Positions 55,182-63,952 of a stretch of 64,000 nt of DNA are shown here, one piece after another. Position 1 is the first letter of the stretch; each line of letters opens with the position of its first letter. Position numbers and translations under genes: made by a program. The stretch lies in contig NZ_CP168034.1 in NCBI RefSeq assembly GCF_041530365.1, forward strand, positions 1,922,001 to 1,986,000, written 5' to 3'. The DNA is from Capnocytophaga sp. ARDL2 (GTDB lineage Bacteria > Bacteroidota > Bacteroidia > Flavobacteriales > Flavobacteriaceae). The notes beneath the pieces are model-generated. The model was given only the letters and a program-made list of their open reading frames with translations. It was not told where the DNA came from and ran no database searches.

Positions 55182-55727
55182 TTATTTGATTATCAATTGT
55201 ACTTGATCTTCTGTTGCTCCTTCAATTCCTGCCCATTGTACGATGACTTTTTCATCGTTGAACGCATCTACTTGGCGTCCGCGATAGTCGGGTTGAATCG
55301 GTAAATGACGACTAAAACGACGGTCTATCAACACCATCAATTCTATTTCTTTTGGGCGTCCAAACGATTGAATGGCAGTCAATGCCGAGCGAATACTTCT
55401 ACCTGTGTATAGTACATCGTCAATAAAAATCACTTTTTTATCCTCTACCAAAAAGTCAATTTGAGTTTTGTTGGCTTCTAATGTCTTTTCCGAACGACGA
55501 AAATCGTCTCTAAAAAAGGTAATATCCAAAAATCCCAATGGAATGTTTTCTATTTTGTATTCTTTTTCCAACAAATCTTTTATCCTTTGGGCTAAATAAA
55601 TCCCTCTGGGTTGTATTCCTATCAACACCGTATTGGAAAAATCAATGTGTTTGTCTATCAACTGACACGCCAATCGATGTAAAATGATAGAAACCTCTTT
55701 TGAATTTAATAATGTTTTTGTACTCAT
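55182..55727 (-). CDS. pyrR: PyrR: pyr operon regulator / uracil phosphoribosyltransferase
   Basis: A 181-residue type I phosphoribosyltransferase-fold protein. The PRPP-binding motif VIFIDDVLYTGRSIRSAL lies near 98-115. In Bacillus PyrR binds pyr mRNA to cause attenuation. I see no anti-terminator/terminator pair in the upstream gap, so RNA regulation here is unproven. It is immediately upstream of pyrB. Confidence 0.94.
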   Translation of the reverse strand: MSTKTLLNSKEVSIILHRLACQLIDKHIDFSNTVLIGIQPRGIYLAQRIKDLLEKEYKIENIPLGFLDITFFRDDFRRSEKTLEANKTQIDFLVEDKKVIFIDDVLYTGRSIRSALTAIQSFGRPKEIELMVLIDRRFSRHLPIQPDYRGRQVDAFNDEKVIVQWAGIEGATEDQVQLIIK

Positions 55728-55755
55728 ATATTTTTATATTTTAACCAAAAGTTGG

Positions 55756-55780
55756 ACGAATTATCATTCGCCCCTACGGT
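55756..55780. repeat. Dispersed ATTCGCCCCTACGG repeat, copy 2
   Basis: GGACGAATTATCATTCGCCC followed by CTACGGT matches 11506-11531 (GGGCGAATAATTATTCGCCC followed by CTACGGT) except for a few changes that weaken the hairpin. It lies just upstream of pyrR. Confidence 0.65.
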
Positions 55781-55827
55781 TTTCGGGCAAATTGCGATTA
55801 TTTCAAATGGGCGAAATGCGATTTGTT

Positions 55828-56883
55828 TCAAACAAGCGAATATTGTTTTTCGTAATATTTTTGATAATCTCCATTGGTTACATTATCCAACCATTCTTGA
55901 TTGTTTAAATACCAATCGATGGTGATTGCCAATCCTTGTTCGAATGTAACACTTGGTTCCCAACCTAATTCTTCTTTGATTTTGGTTGCATCGATGGCAT
56001 AACGCAAATCGTGTCCTGGGCGGTCTTTTACAAAGGTAATCAATTGTGCCGATGTTCCCTCTGCTCTACCCAATTTTTCGTCCATTTGTTTGCACAATTC
56101 TTTTACCAAATCAATATTTTGCCATTCGTTAAATCCACCTATATTATAGGTAGCATGATTGGCTGCTTTGTGATAAACATCATCTATTGCTCGTGCATGA
56201 TCTACTACAAACAACCAATCTCTCGTGTATTTTCCATCACCATAAATTGGTAACGGCTTATTGTTGATAATATTGTGAATACACAACGGAATCAATTTTT
56301 CAGGAAAGTGATTAGGTCCATAATTGTTTGAACAATTGGTTATAACTACAGGCATTCCATAGGTATCTCCATAGGCTCTTACAAAGTGATCAGACGATGC
56401 TTTTGATGCCGAATACGGCGAATGTGGGTCGTACTTGGTCGTTTCTGTAAAAAATCCTGTATCGCCCAAAGCTCCGTAAACTTCGTCGGTGGAAATATGA
56501 TGAAATCTTTTCCCTTCATAATTTCCGTTCCAGATGGTTTTGGCTGCGTTTAACAAATTTACCGTACCGATTACATTGGTCATTACAAATTCCAATGGAT
56601 TGCTAATCGAACGATCCACATGAGATTCTGCAGCTAAGTGAATGATTCCCTCTGGTTTATATTTATCAAACAAGGTTTGAACAGCAGATAAATCTGTAAT
56701 ATCAACTTTTTCAAACGAATAATTTTCCTTGTTTTCAATGTCTTTTATATTTTCCAAATTTCCTGCATAAGTCAAAGCATCTACATTGACAATGTGATAA
56801 TTAGGATAATTTGTTACAAATCTTCTTACAACATGCGAACCGATAAATCCGGCACCGCCTGTGATTAGAATTGTTTTTTTCAT
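55828..56883 (-). CDS. rfbB: dTDP-glucose 4,6-dehydratase
   Basis: A 351-residue short-chain dehydrogenase-fold enzyme. NAD motif TGGAGFIGSH is at 7-16, the catalytic triad region STDEVYG near 131-137, YSASK near 156-160, and RDWLFVVDHARAI near 224. It makes dTDP-4-keto-6-deoxyglucose, precursor of rhamnose and other deoxysugars. The usual partners rfbA, rfbC and rfbD are not in the window. The Uma2 relic lies 12 bases upstream. Confidence 0.95.
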   Translation of the reverse strand: MKKTILITGGAGFIGSHVVRRFVTNYPNYHIVNVDALTYAGNLENIKDIENKENYSFEKVDITDLSAVQTLFDKYKPEGIIHLAAESHVDRSISNPLEFVMTNVIGTVNLLNAAKTIWNGNYEGKRFHHISTDEVYGALGDTGFFTETTKYDPHSPYSASKASSDHFVRAYGDTYGMPVVITNCSNNYGPNHFPEKLIPLCIHNIINNKPLPIYGDGKYTRDWLFVVDHARAIDDVYHKAANHATYNIGGFNEWQNIDLVKELCKQMDEKLGRAEGTSAQLITFVKDRPGHDLRYAIDATKIKEELGWEPSVTFEQGLAITIDWYLNNQEWLDNVTNGDYQKYYEKQYSLV

Positions 56884-56895
56884 GTATAATTTTAT

Positions 56896-57482
56896 TTAAT
56901 CTTCAACAAAAATAGTGTCTGTATGTAATTTCAAATCTGGAAATAAAAGTGAATCTACAAATCCATCGGTTACTGGTTTTAAACCGATGTATTTTCCATC
57001 TACCAATTGGTAAATAAAAATCGTTTCATTGAGTGAATCAACAATCCAATATTCTTTTACACTAGATTCTTCGTATAGTTCAAATTTATTTTTCATCTCC
57101 TTTTTAGAATTTCCAGGAGAAATAATTTCAACAACCAAATCTGGAGGACCAATACATCCCTTGTCGTCCAATTTTGATTTATCACAAATGATACAAATAT
57201 CTGGTTGAACTACCGTAAAAATTTATTCATCATTTTTTCCTTTTCTCGGTATGCGAACATCAAATGGAGCTGAATAAAGATTGTAACTGTTCGCACGAAA
57301 CGATTGAAAAAACACCCAAAAATATTCCTAAAAACTCCTTGATGTTTTCTACTTGGAGAAGGAGACATTTTAAAAATTTTTCCCTTTATCAATTCCAATC
57401 ACTCTTCGAATTTCCATAACAGATAATCTGCACACGAATAGTTTTTTCTAAAATCTAACTGGTTTATATTTACAATTTCCAA
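56896..57482 (-). pseudogene. Uma2 (DUF820) family gene, decayed
   Basis: Uma2 proteins have a PD-(D/E)XK nuclease-like fold and unknown function. Reading leftward, a TTG at 57482 (in place of the expected ATG) starts LEIVNINQLDFRKNYSCADYLLWKFEE. A TGA (57401-57399) follows where arginine is expected, then LELIKGKIFKMSPSPSRKHQ. A frameshift falls near 57300-57330. The next frame gives NLYSAPFDVRIPRKGKNDE, a TAA (57225-57223) where glutamine would fit, and IFTVVQPDICIICDKSK to ...IGPPDLVVEIISPGN and the C-terminus. The total, 587 bases, is one short of 196 codons. The two stops look like single C-to-T changes. The catalytic-type residues in PPDLVVEI remain, but the gene cannot be translated whole. 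Confidence 0.85.
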
Positions 57483-57535
57483 ATTATTTTATATTTTAAG
57501 GTTATACAGCAATATATTGAAAAACAATAAGTTTT

Positions 57536-57630
57536 TTACCACATAGACACATAATTTATATTTACCCCTGAGAAACAGAGACACTTCGCTTTAAGAGAAA
57601 AGATAAACCATTGTGTGTAAATTGTAGATG
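57536..57630. repeat. Dispersed repeat family A, copy 3
   Basis: ACCACATAGACACATAATTT, then CCCCTGAGAAACAGAGACAC and TTCGCTTTAAGAGAAAAGAT. It shares about three quarters of its bases with the copy at 45634 by eye. It lies between the Uma2 relic and ugd. Confidence 0.75.
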
Positions 57631-57716
57631 ATTAATGTTTATATAAACACAAAAAAATCTATATTACCCCGATACTTTTAGGCTCCTCTATTTAGAGGAA
57701 AAATCTGAAAGAATCC

Positions 57717-59114
57717 TCACCTCCCTATTCCAAAATATCTAAATCCAATTGAATTTAAATCATTGTTTTTCAACAAATTCCTTCCATCAAAAACGAAAGA
57801 TGGCTGCTCCATTTGTTGATAAATCGACTTCCAATCATACGAAACAAATTCGTCCCATTCTGTTAATATCACAACAGCATGAGCATCGTCAAACAACTGA
57901 TTAATTGATGTATAAACTTTTATTTTACCTAAAATTTCTTCTTGCAAAAAATTGGTTTTCATCATCAAATCTTGCACTATTTGTTTTTCGTTGACTTTTG
58001 GGTCAAAAATATGTAATTGAGCTTGTTCTTCGATCAACAATTTGGCTATATCAATCGCAGCTGATTCACGAGTATCATTTGTATTCTTTTTAAATGCCCA
58101 ACCCAATAGCACAATTTTCTTCTCAGAAACCGTTCCGTGCATTTGTTTCATGATATTTTGAAAAAATCGAACTTTCTGATAATCATTCAACAAAATCACT
58201 TGTTCCCAATAATCGGCTACTTCGTGTAAATTGTAACTACGAGCGATATAAACTAAATTGAGAATATCTTTTTGAAAGCAAGAACCGCCAAAGCCTACAG
58301 ATGATTTCAGAAACTTTTCACCTATTCTTTGATCTTTTCCAATAGCAAAAGCAACCTCTTCCACATCTGCTTCAGTTGCTTCACAAAGTGCTGAAATAGA
58401 ATTGATAGACGAAATTCTTTGTGCCAAAAACGCATTTGCTACCAATTTTGACAATTCCGAAGACCAAATATTGGTGGAAATGATTTTGTCTTTTGGCACC
58501 CATTTTTCATAGATTTCACTCAAAGATTGAATTGCTGCTCGACCTTCGGCTGTGTGAATATCTCCTCCAATCAACACGCGATCTGGATTTAGTAAATCAG
58601 TAATCGCAGTTCCTTCTGCCAAAAACTCAGGATTTGACAAAATCTGAAATTGGCAAGAAGATTCTTTATAATGTAAAATTTCCTTAATCGTTGAAGCAGT
58701 ACGCACAGGTAAAGTTGATTTTTCAACAATGATTTTATCATCAGTAGCTACTTCGGCAATTTTTCTTGTGCAAGCTTCAATATATTTTAAATCAGCAGCA
58801 TATCCCTTTCCGATTCCGTACGATTTGGTGGGAGTATTTACCGAGATAAAAATAATTTGAGCTTCTTTTATCGCTTGATCAATTTCTGTAGAAAAAAACA
58901 AATTTTTATTTCTCGTTTGAGTGAGTATTTCTGCCAAACCGGGTTCATATACTGGTAAATTATCCAAATCTTCACTATTCCATTGATCGATTCGCTGTTG
59001 ATTTACATCAACAATAGTAAACTGAATATCAGTATTTTTCAACGCTAATACAGCCATAGTAGGTCCACCTACATAGCCCGCACCGATACAACATATTTTG
59101 GAAATTTTTGTCAT
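57717..59114 (-). CDS. ugd: UDP-glucose 6-dehydrogenase
   Basis: A 465-residue NAD enzyme that oxidises UDP-glucose to UDP-glucuronate. NAD motif GAGYVGGPT lies near 11-19, NTPTK near 92-96, NPEFLAEG near 161-168, the catalytic cysteine in [10 protein letters not shown] near 276, and a C-terminal UDP-binding domain. The length and the insertion around [11 protein letters not shown] resemble the eukaryote-like long form found in many Bacteroidota. With rfbB it suggests synthesis of capsule or glycan sugars, though no polymer cluster is present. Confidence 0.95.
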   Translation of the reverse strand: MTKISKICCIGAGYVGGPTMAVLALKNTDIQFTIVDVNQQRIDQWNSEDLDNLPVYEPGLAEILTQTRNKNLFFSTEIDQAIKEAQIIFISVNTPTKSYGIGKGYAADLKYIEACTRKIAEVATDDKIIVEKSTLPVRTASTIKEILHYKESSCQFQILSNPEFLAEGTAITDLLNPDRVLIGGDIHTAEGRAAIQSLSEIYEKWVPKDKIISTNIWSSELSKLVANAFLAQRISSINSISALCEATEADVEEVAFAIGKDQRIGEKFLKSSVGFGGSCFQKDILNLVYIARSYNLHEVADYWEQVILLNDYQKVRFFQNIMKQMHGTVSEKKIVLLGWAFKKNTNDTRESAAIDIAKLLIEEQAQLHIFDPKVNEKQIVQDLMMKTNFLQEEILGKIKVYTSINQLFDDAHAVVILTEWDEFVSYDWKSIYQQMEQPSFVFDGRNLLKNNDLNSIGFRYFGIGR

Positions 59115-59137
59115 CGTAATTTTCTAAAAACATTTCA

Positions 59138-59145
59138 CAAATATA
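59138..59145 (-). promoter_or_regulatory. Predicted -7 box for ugd
   Basis: The minus strand reads TATATTTG (TANNTTTG), 23 bases before the ATG at 59114. The upstream flank is the terminator of the neighbouring gene. Confidence 0.5.
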
Positions 59146-59148
59146 CGC

Positions 59149-59178
59149 AAAAAGAGACGGTTTTACCGCCTCTTTTTT
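59149..59178 (-). terminator. Terminator of the oxoamine synthase / barrel unit
   Basis: A 12-bp stem with one mismatch, AAAAGAGACGGT / TACCGCCTCTTTT, directly downstream of the barrel gene and just before the ugd promoter box. Confidence 0.7.
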
Positions 59179-59190
59179 CAATAAAATTTG

Positions 59191-59775
59191 TTATTTCAAC
59201 TTATATGAAACTCCTATTGATGGAATTAACATCATTCCCGTTTTTATTCCACCAATATATGCTCGATCATACGTTAGATGTTGTGAAATTTGAAAAACTT
59301 GTGTTAAATCCAAAAAAACTGAAAACTGTTTATCAATTTTATATGACGGAGTAATACCTAATGTAACAATTCCTACTCTATCACTGAATTTATTTTTTGT
59401 ATTTGGTAACACCCCTACTCCTAAACCGGCACGAGCTGTCAATTGAAAAGGATTATTGTTTTTCAAAATTTTATATGTAGCCTCTGCTACCAATTTATGA
59501 ACTTTAGAATCTACATCAGAAAATTTATTGTGTTTTACTGAAGTACTTGCAAAATAAGCTCTTACTCCCCATTGTTTGTCAATTTGATAATGCCCACCCA
59601 ATTGAAATGTACCAAAACTACTAAAATCAGATGCTTTTACTGCTCCAACTTCTGGAGACATTACTATATTGTACCCATAAGCTGTTTCAATTGACACATT
59701 GTTAATAAAACTTTTTTGTTGTGCATTCATTGTCGTAGAGGCAATCAATACAATTGATAAAAACATTTTCTTCAT
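59191..59775 (-). CDS. Outer-membrane beta-barrel protein
   Basis: A 194-residue protein with a signal peptide (1-19, ending MNAQ). The mature part has amphipathic strands (GTFQLGGHYQIDKQWGVRAYFAS, LTARAGLGVGVLPN) and ends ...IPSIGVSYKLK. It is probably an eight-to-ten-strand barrel. It starts 13 bases after the alpha-oxoamine synthase gene, so the two are cotranscribed. Whether they are functionally linked is unknown. Confidence 0.75.
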   Translation of the reverse strand: MKKMFLSIVLIASTTMNAQQKSFINNVSIETAYGYNIVMSPEVGAVKASDFSSFGTFQLGGHYQIDKQWGVRAYFASTSVKHNKFSDVDSKVHKLVAEATYKILKNNNPFQLTARAGLGVGVLPNTKNKFSDRVGIVTLGITPSYKIDKQFSVFLDLTQVFQISQHLTYDRAYIGGIKTGMMLIPSIGVSYKLK

Positions 59776-59788
59776 AATATAAATACAT

Positions 59789-61057
59789 TTAAGAATTTTT
59801 TTCCATATCTACTAAATTTTCTTCAGCTATTTTTTTGTATGTACCATCAACTAATTTGCTTCGAATTGCTTCGAAAGCGTTTAATGTTTGGTCGATATCT
59901 TCAAATGAATGAGACGCTGTTGGGATCACTCTCAACAAAATGATTCCTTTTGGAATTACTGGATAAACTACAATTGACAAGAAAATTCCGTAATTTTCTC
60001 TCAAATCATTTACCATAATCATTGCTTCTGGAATCGATCCTTCCAAATATACAGGCGTTACACAAGTATTGGTATCTCCAATGTTGAACCCTCTTTCTTT
60101 CAATCCTCCTTGCAAACGATTTACATTTTCCCACAATTTGTCTTTCAATCCTGGGTTGTTTCTCAACAATTCCAATCGTTTCAAAACTCCTTTTACCAAA
60201 ATCATCGGCAGTGCTTTTGCAAACATTTGAGAACGCAAGTTGTATTTCAAATATTCGATAATGTCTTTATCTCCTGCAATAAATGCACCAATAGATGCCA
60301 TCGATTTTGCAAATGTAGAGAAATACACATCGATTCCGTCTTGGCATCCTTGCTCTTCTCCTGCTCCTGCTCCTGTTTTTCCCAATGTACCAAAACCATG
60401 TGCATCGTCAACCAACAAACGGAAATTGTATTTTTCTTTCAAAGCAACAATTTCTTTCAATTTTCCTTGTTGACCTCTCATTCCAAATACTCCTTCTGTG
60501 ATTACTAAGATTCCTCCGTTTTGCTCTTCTGCCATCTTAGTTGCTCTTTGCAAGTTTTTTTCCAAAGACTCGATATCGTTGTGCTTGTATGTAAAGCGTT
60601 TACCCATGTGCAAGCGAACTCCGTCGATGATACACGCATGAGAATCTACATCATATACAATCACGTCGTTTTTTGTTACCAACGCATCGATTGTTGACAC
60701 CATTCCTTGGTACCCAAAGTTCAACAAATATGCTGCTTCTTTATTTACAAACGTCGCCAATTCTTCTTGCAATTTCTCATGCCAATCTGTGTGACCAGAC
60801 ATCATACGAGCTCCCATTGGATATGCTGCACCAAATTCAGCTGCTGCTTCTGCATCTGTTTTCATTACCTCTGGATGTGTAGCCAATCCCAAGTAATCAT
60901 TGATAGACCAGTTCAAAACTTCTTTTCCTTGAAATTTCATTCTTGGCCCTAATTTTCCTTCCAATTTTGGGAATACAAAATATCCCTCTGCTTGTGATGC
61001 CCATTTTCCTAGTGGTCCTTTATTTACATGAATTCTTTCGAATAAATCTTTTACCAT
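59789..61057 (-). CDS. Alpha-oxoamine synthase (serine palmitoyl / cysteate acyl transferase type)
   Basis: A 422-residue PLP enzyme that condenses an amino acid with an acyl thioester. PLP-contact residues are seen: NDYLGLA (53-59), VDDAHGFGTLG (216-226) with Asp217 and His220, and Lys251 in FSTFAKSMASIGAF as the Schiff-base lysine. The N-terminus of about 45 residues (GKWASQAEGYFVFPK) is longer than in Kbl or BioF. In Bacteroidota this group includes serine palmitoyltransferase for sphingolipids and cysteate acyltransferase for sulfonolipids. I cannot decide between them from the sequence alone. It is cotranscribed with a barrel gene. Confidence 0.85.
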   Translation of the reverse strand: MVKDLFERIHVNKGPLGKWASQAEGYFVFPKLEGKLGPRMKFQGKEVLNWSINDYLGLATHPEVMKTDAEAAAEFGAAYPMGARMMSGHTDWHEKLQEELATFVNKEAAYLLNFGYQGMVSTIDALVTKNDVIVYDVDSHACIIDGVRLHMGKRFTYKHNDIESLEKNLQRATKMAEEQNGGILVITEGVFGMRGQQGKLKEIVALKEKYNFRLLVDDAHGFGTLGKTGAGAGEEQGCQDGIDVYFSTFAKSMASIGAFIAGDKDIIEYLKYNLRSQMFAKALPMILVKGVLKRLELLRNNPGLKDKLWENVNRLQGGLKERGFNIGDTNTCVTPVYLEGSIPEAMIMVNDLRENYGIFLSIVVYPVIPKGIILLRVIPTASHSFEDIDQTLNAFEAIRSKLVDGTYKKIAEENLVDMEKNS

Positions 61058-61081
61058 ATTCTATATTTTGTTAAAACCCTA

Positions 61082-61089
61082 CAAATGTA
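61082..61089 (-). promoter_or_regulatory. Predicted -7 box for the oxoamine synthase gene
   Basis: The minus strand reads TACATTTG (TANNTTTG), 24 bases before the ATG. A TTGA 19 bases upstream may serve as the -33 element. Confidence 0.55.
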
Positions 61090-61112
61090 TAATATTTTTG
61101 TGATATTTTCAA

Positions 61113-62393
61113 TTATTTCGTATAAAACTCTATAATTCCTTGAATTGCTGAACTGCAAACAGGACAAAATCCTTTGGGTTCGTTTGATTTCATTCGACAA
61201 TCTTGTACAGGACTGTAAATACCTTTGTCTGAGTATCCTCCTCCTTCAAAAACACCTACCTCATCTTTGTATTTTTTTGTTCGTGGTGTGGGAATTGGCG
61301 TTCCTTTTTTTACCTTAGATTTCCATTTTGCATCAAAGTTTATCAAAGTGGTAATATTAGGTTCCCAAGGTTCGATGTCCAAACTGTAAATCATCTCTTC
61401 CGCAGGTACCGAACTCGTATAATATTCGTCTGCCAAACCTGCAAATCCATGTCCGAATTCGTGTACAAAAACCTTGTCTGACAAGGCGTGATCTGAAGTA
61501 GCGATATTTAATACATTATAAAATCCGCCACCTCCATATCGAGGCGTATTTACCAAAACATATACATGGTCATAGGGTACATTTGCCGCAATATCCGCTA
61601 TTTTATAAATCGATGGTACCGTCAAATATCGTGGTTCGTCGAATGTATAAAATCGAGAATCAACAGCAGTATTTTTATAAATTCCTTCTCCAGGAATATC
61701 GGTTCCCGAATCTATCGACGGCGAAAGAATCGCATATACATTGAATTGATTTTTATATTGATCAAACGGAGGAATTGTAAAAGTATAATCCATCATACGA
61801 CGAGCATCTGAAACAAATTTATCCATTTCGTCGGCTGTATATCCTTCGGCTATGATTGCCAAATCAATGGCTTTTTCGCTTGGAAGATTTCCTGCAATTT
61901 GTTGTACAGGATACTTTACTATCGATTCTTTGAGAATATTGTAGTTATTTGGCGAAATTTCTTGTGAATAAATTTTTTCAAATTGTCCTTTTTTAGCTCG
62001 TTTTGAAATTTCTATGACAATATCTTTTTTAGGAAAAGGCAATTGCAATGTATTTTCAAATGTACGAGTTATTTTTTTAGCTTCGGCAGTATGTTGCCAT
62101 TCTTCAAAAAGTGGATTAAATCCTTTAGAAAAAAGCAATTCTTCTGTTGTAGCATCTTTGATTTCAATACGATAATTTCCAAAAGCAGGATAAATCAATT
62201 GATGAGAAGAAGCCGCCGCATAAAATGGTTCTTTTTTCATTTGATGTAAAATCACTTGCTCGGATTGATGAGTTCCTGAAAGAAAAAAATCTAAACGCAA
62301 ACTTTCTTTTTCAAAGTTTTGTTCATAATTAGGTAATTGAGCATTTGCTATCAATCCTAAAAATATTACTGTAGTATAAATGAGTTTTTTCAT
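61113..62393 (-). CDS. Secreted M64-family (IgA-type) zinc metallopeptidase
   Basis: A 426-residue protein with a signal peptide (1-18, ending ANAQ). An N-terminal beta domain (about 20-150) precedes the M64 catalytic domain. IIAEGYTADEMDKF is near 180, the zinc motif HEFGHGFAGLADEY near 307-320, and two C-terminal cysteine pairs follow (QDCRM, CPVCSS). The prototype M64 enzyme from Clostridium ramosum cleaves IgA; Bacteroidota members are structurally characterised but mostly without known substrate. It could act on host or environmental proteins. Secretion seems to be Sec-only, as no type IX sorting tail is visible. Confidence 0.88.
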   Translation of the reverse strand: MKKLIYTTVIFLGLIANAQLPNYEQNFEKESLRLDFFLSGTHQSEQVILHQMKKEPFYAAASSHQLIYPAFGNYRIEIKDATTEELLFSKGFNPLFEEWQHTAEAKKITRTFENTLQLPFPKKDIVIEISKRAKKGQFEKIYSQEISPNNYNILKESIVKYPVQQIAGNLPSEKAIDLAIIAEGYTADEMDKFVSDARRMMDYTFTIPPFDQYKNQFNVYAILSPSIDSGTDIPGEGIYKNTAVDSRFYTFDEPRYLTVPSIYKIADIAANVPYDHVYVLVNTPRYGGGGFYNVLNIATSDHALSDKVFVHEFGHGFAGLADEYYTSSVPAEEMIYSLDIEPWEPNITTLINFDAKWKSKVKKGTPIPTPRTKKYKDEVGVFEGGGYSDKGIYSPVQDCRMKSNEPKGFCPVCSSAIQGIIEFYTK

Positions 62394-62414
62394 TGATTTA
62401 CTTTAAAACATCGA

Positions 62415-62422
62415 CAAAGATA
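62415..62422 (-). promoter_or_regulatory. Predicted -7 box for the M64 peptidase gene
   Basis: The minus strand reads TATCTTTG (TANNTTTG), 21 bases before the ATG at 62393. Confidence 0.55.
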
Positions 62423-62580
62423 GAAATTTATTATATTATCTATAATGAAATTTTATATACGAGGAGGAATAAAATGTGTAATAATTACTATTGTGGGATA
62501 CCAATGCGACAATTGAATTGATATGCTATTTTGAGCAGCGTTTCAACAGAGAAACAAAAAATCATTTTGTATTTTTTACA

Positions 62581-63150
62581 TCACTCCTCTCCTTCACCTT
62601 CCTCATCCTCCCATTCCAATTCAAAGAATGAGAAAATAGACGAACCGTATTTTCTTTTTTCTCTAAAATGTTCAAGGTGTTCGAGGTTTGTTTGTGCTGA
62701 ATGTTCGATAACTATCATACCTGTTTCTTCCAACAATTCGTTTTCAAAAACCAATTGAACGATTTTTTCAAATTGCTTTTGTGAAAAATCATACGGTGGG
62801 TCGGCAAAAACAACATCATACGAACTTTTATGTTTTTCTAAAAATTTGTAAACATCAGATTTTACAGGTGTAATATCCATTTCAAACGATCTTGCCGTTT
62901 GCTTTATAAAATTGACACAACCGTAATCAGCATCTACTGCTACAACAGATTCTGCTCCTCGAGAACAAAATTCATAACTGATATTCCCTGTTCCTGCAAA
63001 CAAATCCAATATCCTCAATTGAGAAAAATTGAAATGATGATTGAGTATATTAAACAATGATTCTTTGCTCAAATCGGTAGTGGGTCTCACGGGAAGATTT
63101 TTAGGTGCTACAATGCGTCTTCCCTTATATTTTCCAGAAATTATTCTCAT
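62581..63150 (-). CDS. rsmD: 16S rRNA (guanine966-N2)-methyltransferase
   Basis: A 189-residue SAM-dependent enzyme. The N-terminal MRIISGKYKGRRI is the RsmD start signature. SAM motif DLFAGTGN lies near 49-56, and the catalytic DPPY in VVFADPPYDF near 115-124. It ends in an acidic tail (EWEDEEGEGEE), an unusual low-complexity finish. Its ATG overlaps the DUF3822 stop by 4 bases. Confidence 0.95.
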   Translation of the reverse strand: MRIISGKYKGRRIVAPKNLPVRPTTDLSKESLFNILNHHFNFSQLRILDLFAGTGNISYEFCSRGAESVVAVDADYGCVNFIKQTARSFEMDITPVKSDVYKFLEKHKSSYDVVFADPPYDFSQKQFEKIVQLVFENELLEETGMIVIEHSAQTNLEHLEHFREKRKYGSSIFSFFELEWEDEEGEGEE

Positions 63151-63920
63151 AATGCCAGCATAAAATGTTGATGCAATTGCTCAGCTGAAAGTTGAATTTT
63201 CTTTGCCAGCAATTGTGTTTCAATGATTTGTATTTGATTAATGTATTTTTTCAATAGTAAAATATAGTCGTTTTCATTTTCAAAATCCCCTAAAAGAATT
63301 AAAGTTTGTTCTTCAAATGAAATGTATAATTGTTCGGCAACAAACAAAATATAGTACAACAAATCTTCTTTTGAAAGGATTTCGTACGCATTGAAAAACA
63401 ACAATTTACCTTCTTTAAAAACAATAATCGCTGATTGATTTTCTGATTTATATACCCAAAATTTCAAATCATCTGTAAGAGATTCTTTTTGAGTATATTC
63501 GATCAATGGGGTGTAAATATGTTGATAGGTAAAGGCTCCGAATTTTTCCAATAAATAATTGTTAAAAACCACAAAAGGCACATATACATTATGAGCTTGA
63601 ATATTTGAAAGTTCGTCCGAAGAAAAATAATCGGTTGGATACACTTTGATCGTGTATTGTAAAAAATCTCCTAAACGATCTTCGCTAAAAAATTCATTGG
63701 GAACAATCGTCTGCAAGTGATTGTTGTGCAGTACTTCCACCTCATCAAAAGAGGCATTGAGGAGTTCATCTTTGTCAAATAGTAAGTCTAATTCGGATTC
63801 AACGGGTTTCAATGGGTCGATTTCAACAGATTTGAAATGTAAAACCTCGCCAGAAAACAACTGACAAACAGCATACGAAACCTTGGTTGGGCTGACTTGA
63901 AATATGATTTTCTTTTGCAC
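63147..63920 (-). CDS. DUF3822 protein
   Basis: A 257-residue soluble protein matching the DUF3822 layout, an actin/hexokinase-like fold in the family. Segments such as YVPFVVFNNYLLEKFGAFTYQH and AIIVFKEGKLLFFNAYEILSKEDLLYYILFVAEQ are typical. The start codon is GTG at 63920. It is coupled to rsmD by a 4-base overlap, a gene pair that I associate with Flavobacteriia. The function is unknown. Confidence 0.85.
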   Translation of the reverse strand: MQKKIIFQVSPTKVSYAVCQLFSGEVLHFKSVEIDPLKPVESELDLLFDKDELLNASFDEVEVLHNNHLQTIVPNEFFSEDRLGDFLQYTIKVYPTDYFSSDELSNIQAHNVYVPFVVFNNYLLEKFGAFTYQHIYTPLIEYTQKESLTDDLKFWVYKSENQSAIIVFKEGKLLFFNAYEILSKEDLLYYILFVAEQLYISFEEQTLILLGDFENENDYILLLKKYINQIQIIETQLLAKKIQLSAEQLHQHFMLAL

Positions 63921-63944
63921 TATTGAAAAATATTTTATAATCTA

Positions 63945-63952
63945 CAAAGATA
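63945..63952 (-). promoter_or_regulatory. Predicted -7 box for the DUF3822-rsmD unit
   Basis: The minus strand reads TATCTTTG (TANNTTTG), 24 bases before the GTG at 63920. Confidence 0.55.

Noticed and set aside
55728..55827. PyrR-binding attenuator upstream of pyrR
   Set aside because: I looked for mutually exclusive hairpins with a T-run but found only the weakened dispersed repeat; not enough to claim regulation.
57680..57716. CCTCTATTTAGAGG hairpin as terminator of ugd
   Set aside because: The stem is short and there is no T-run on the minus strand.
56896..59114. A capsule or O-antigen locus around rfbB and ugd
   Set aside because: No polymerase, flippase, Wza/Wzc or glycosyltransferase set is present; these are isolated nucleotide-sugar genes.
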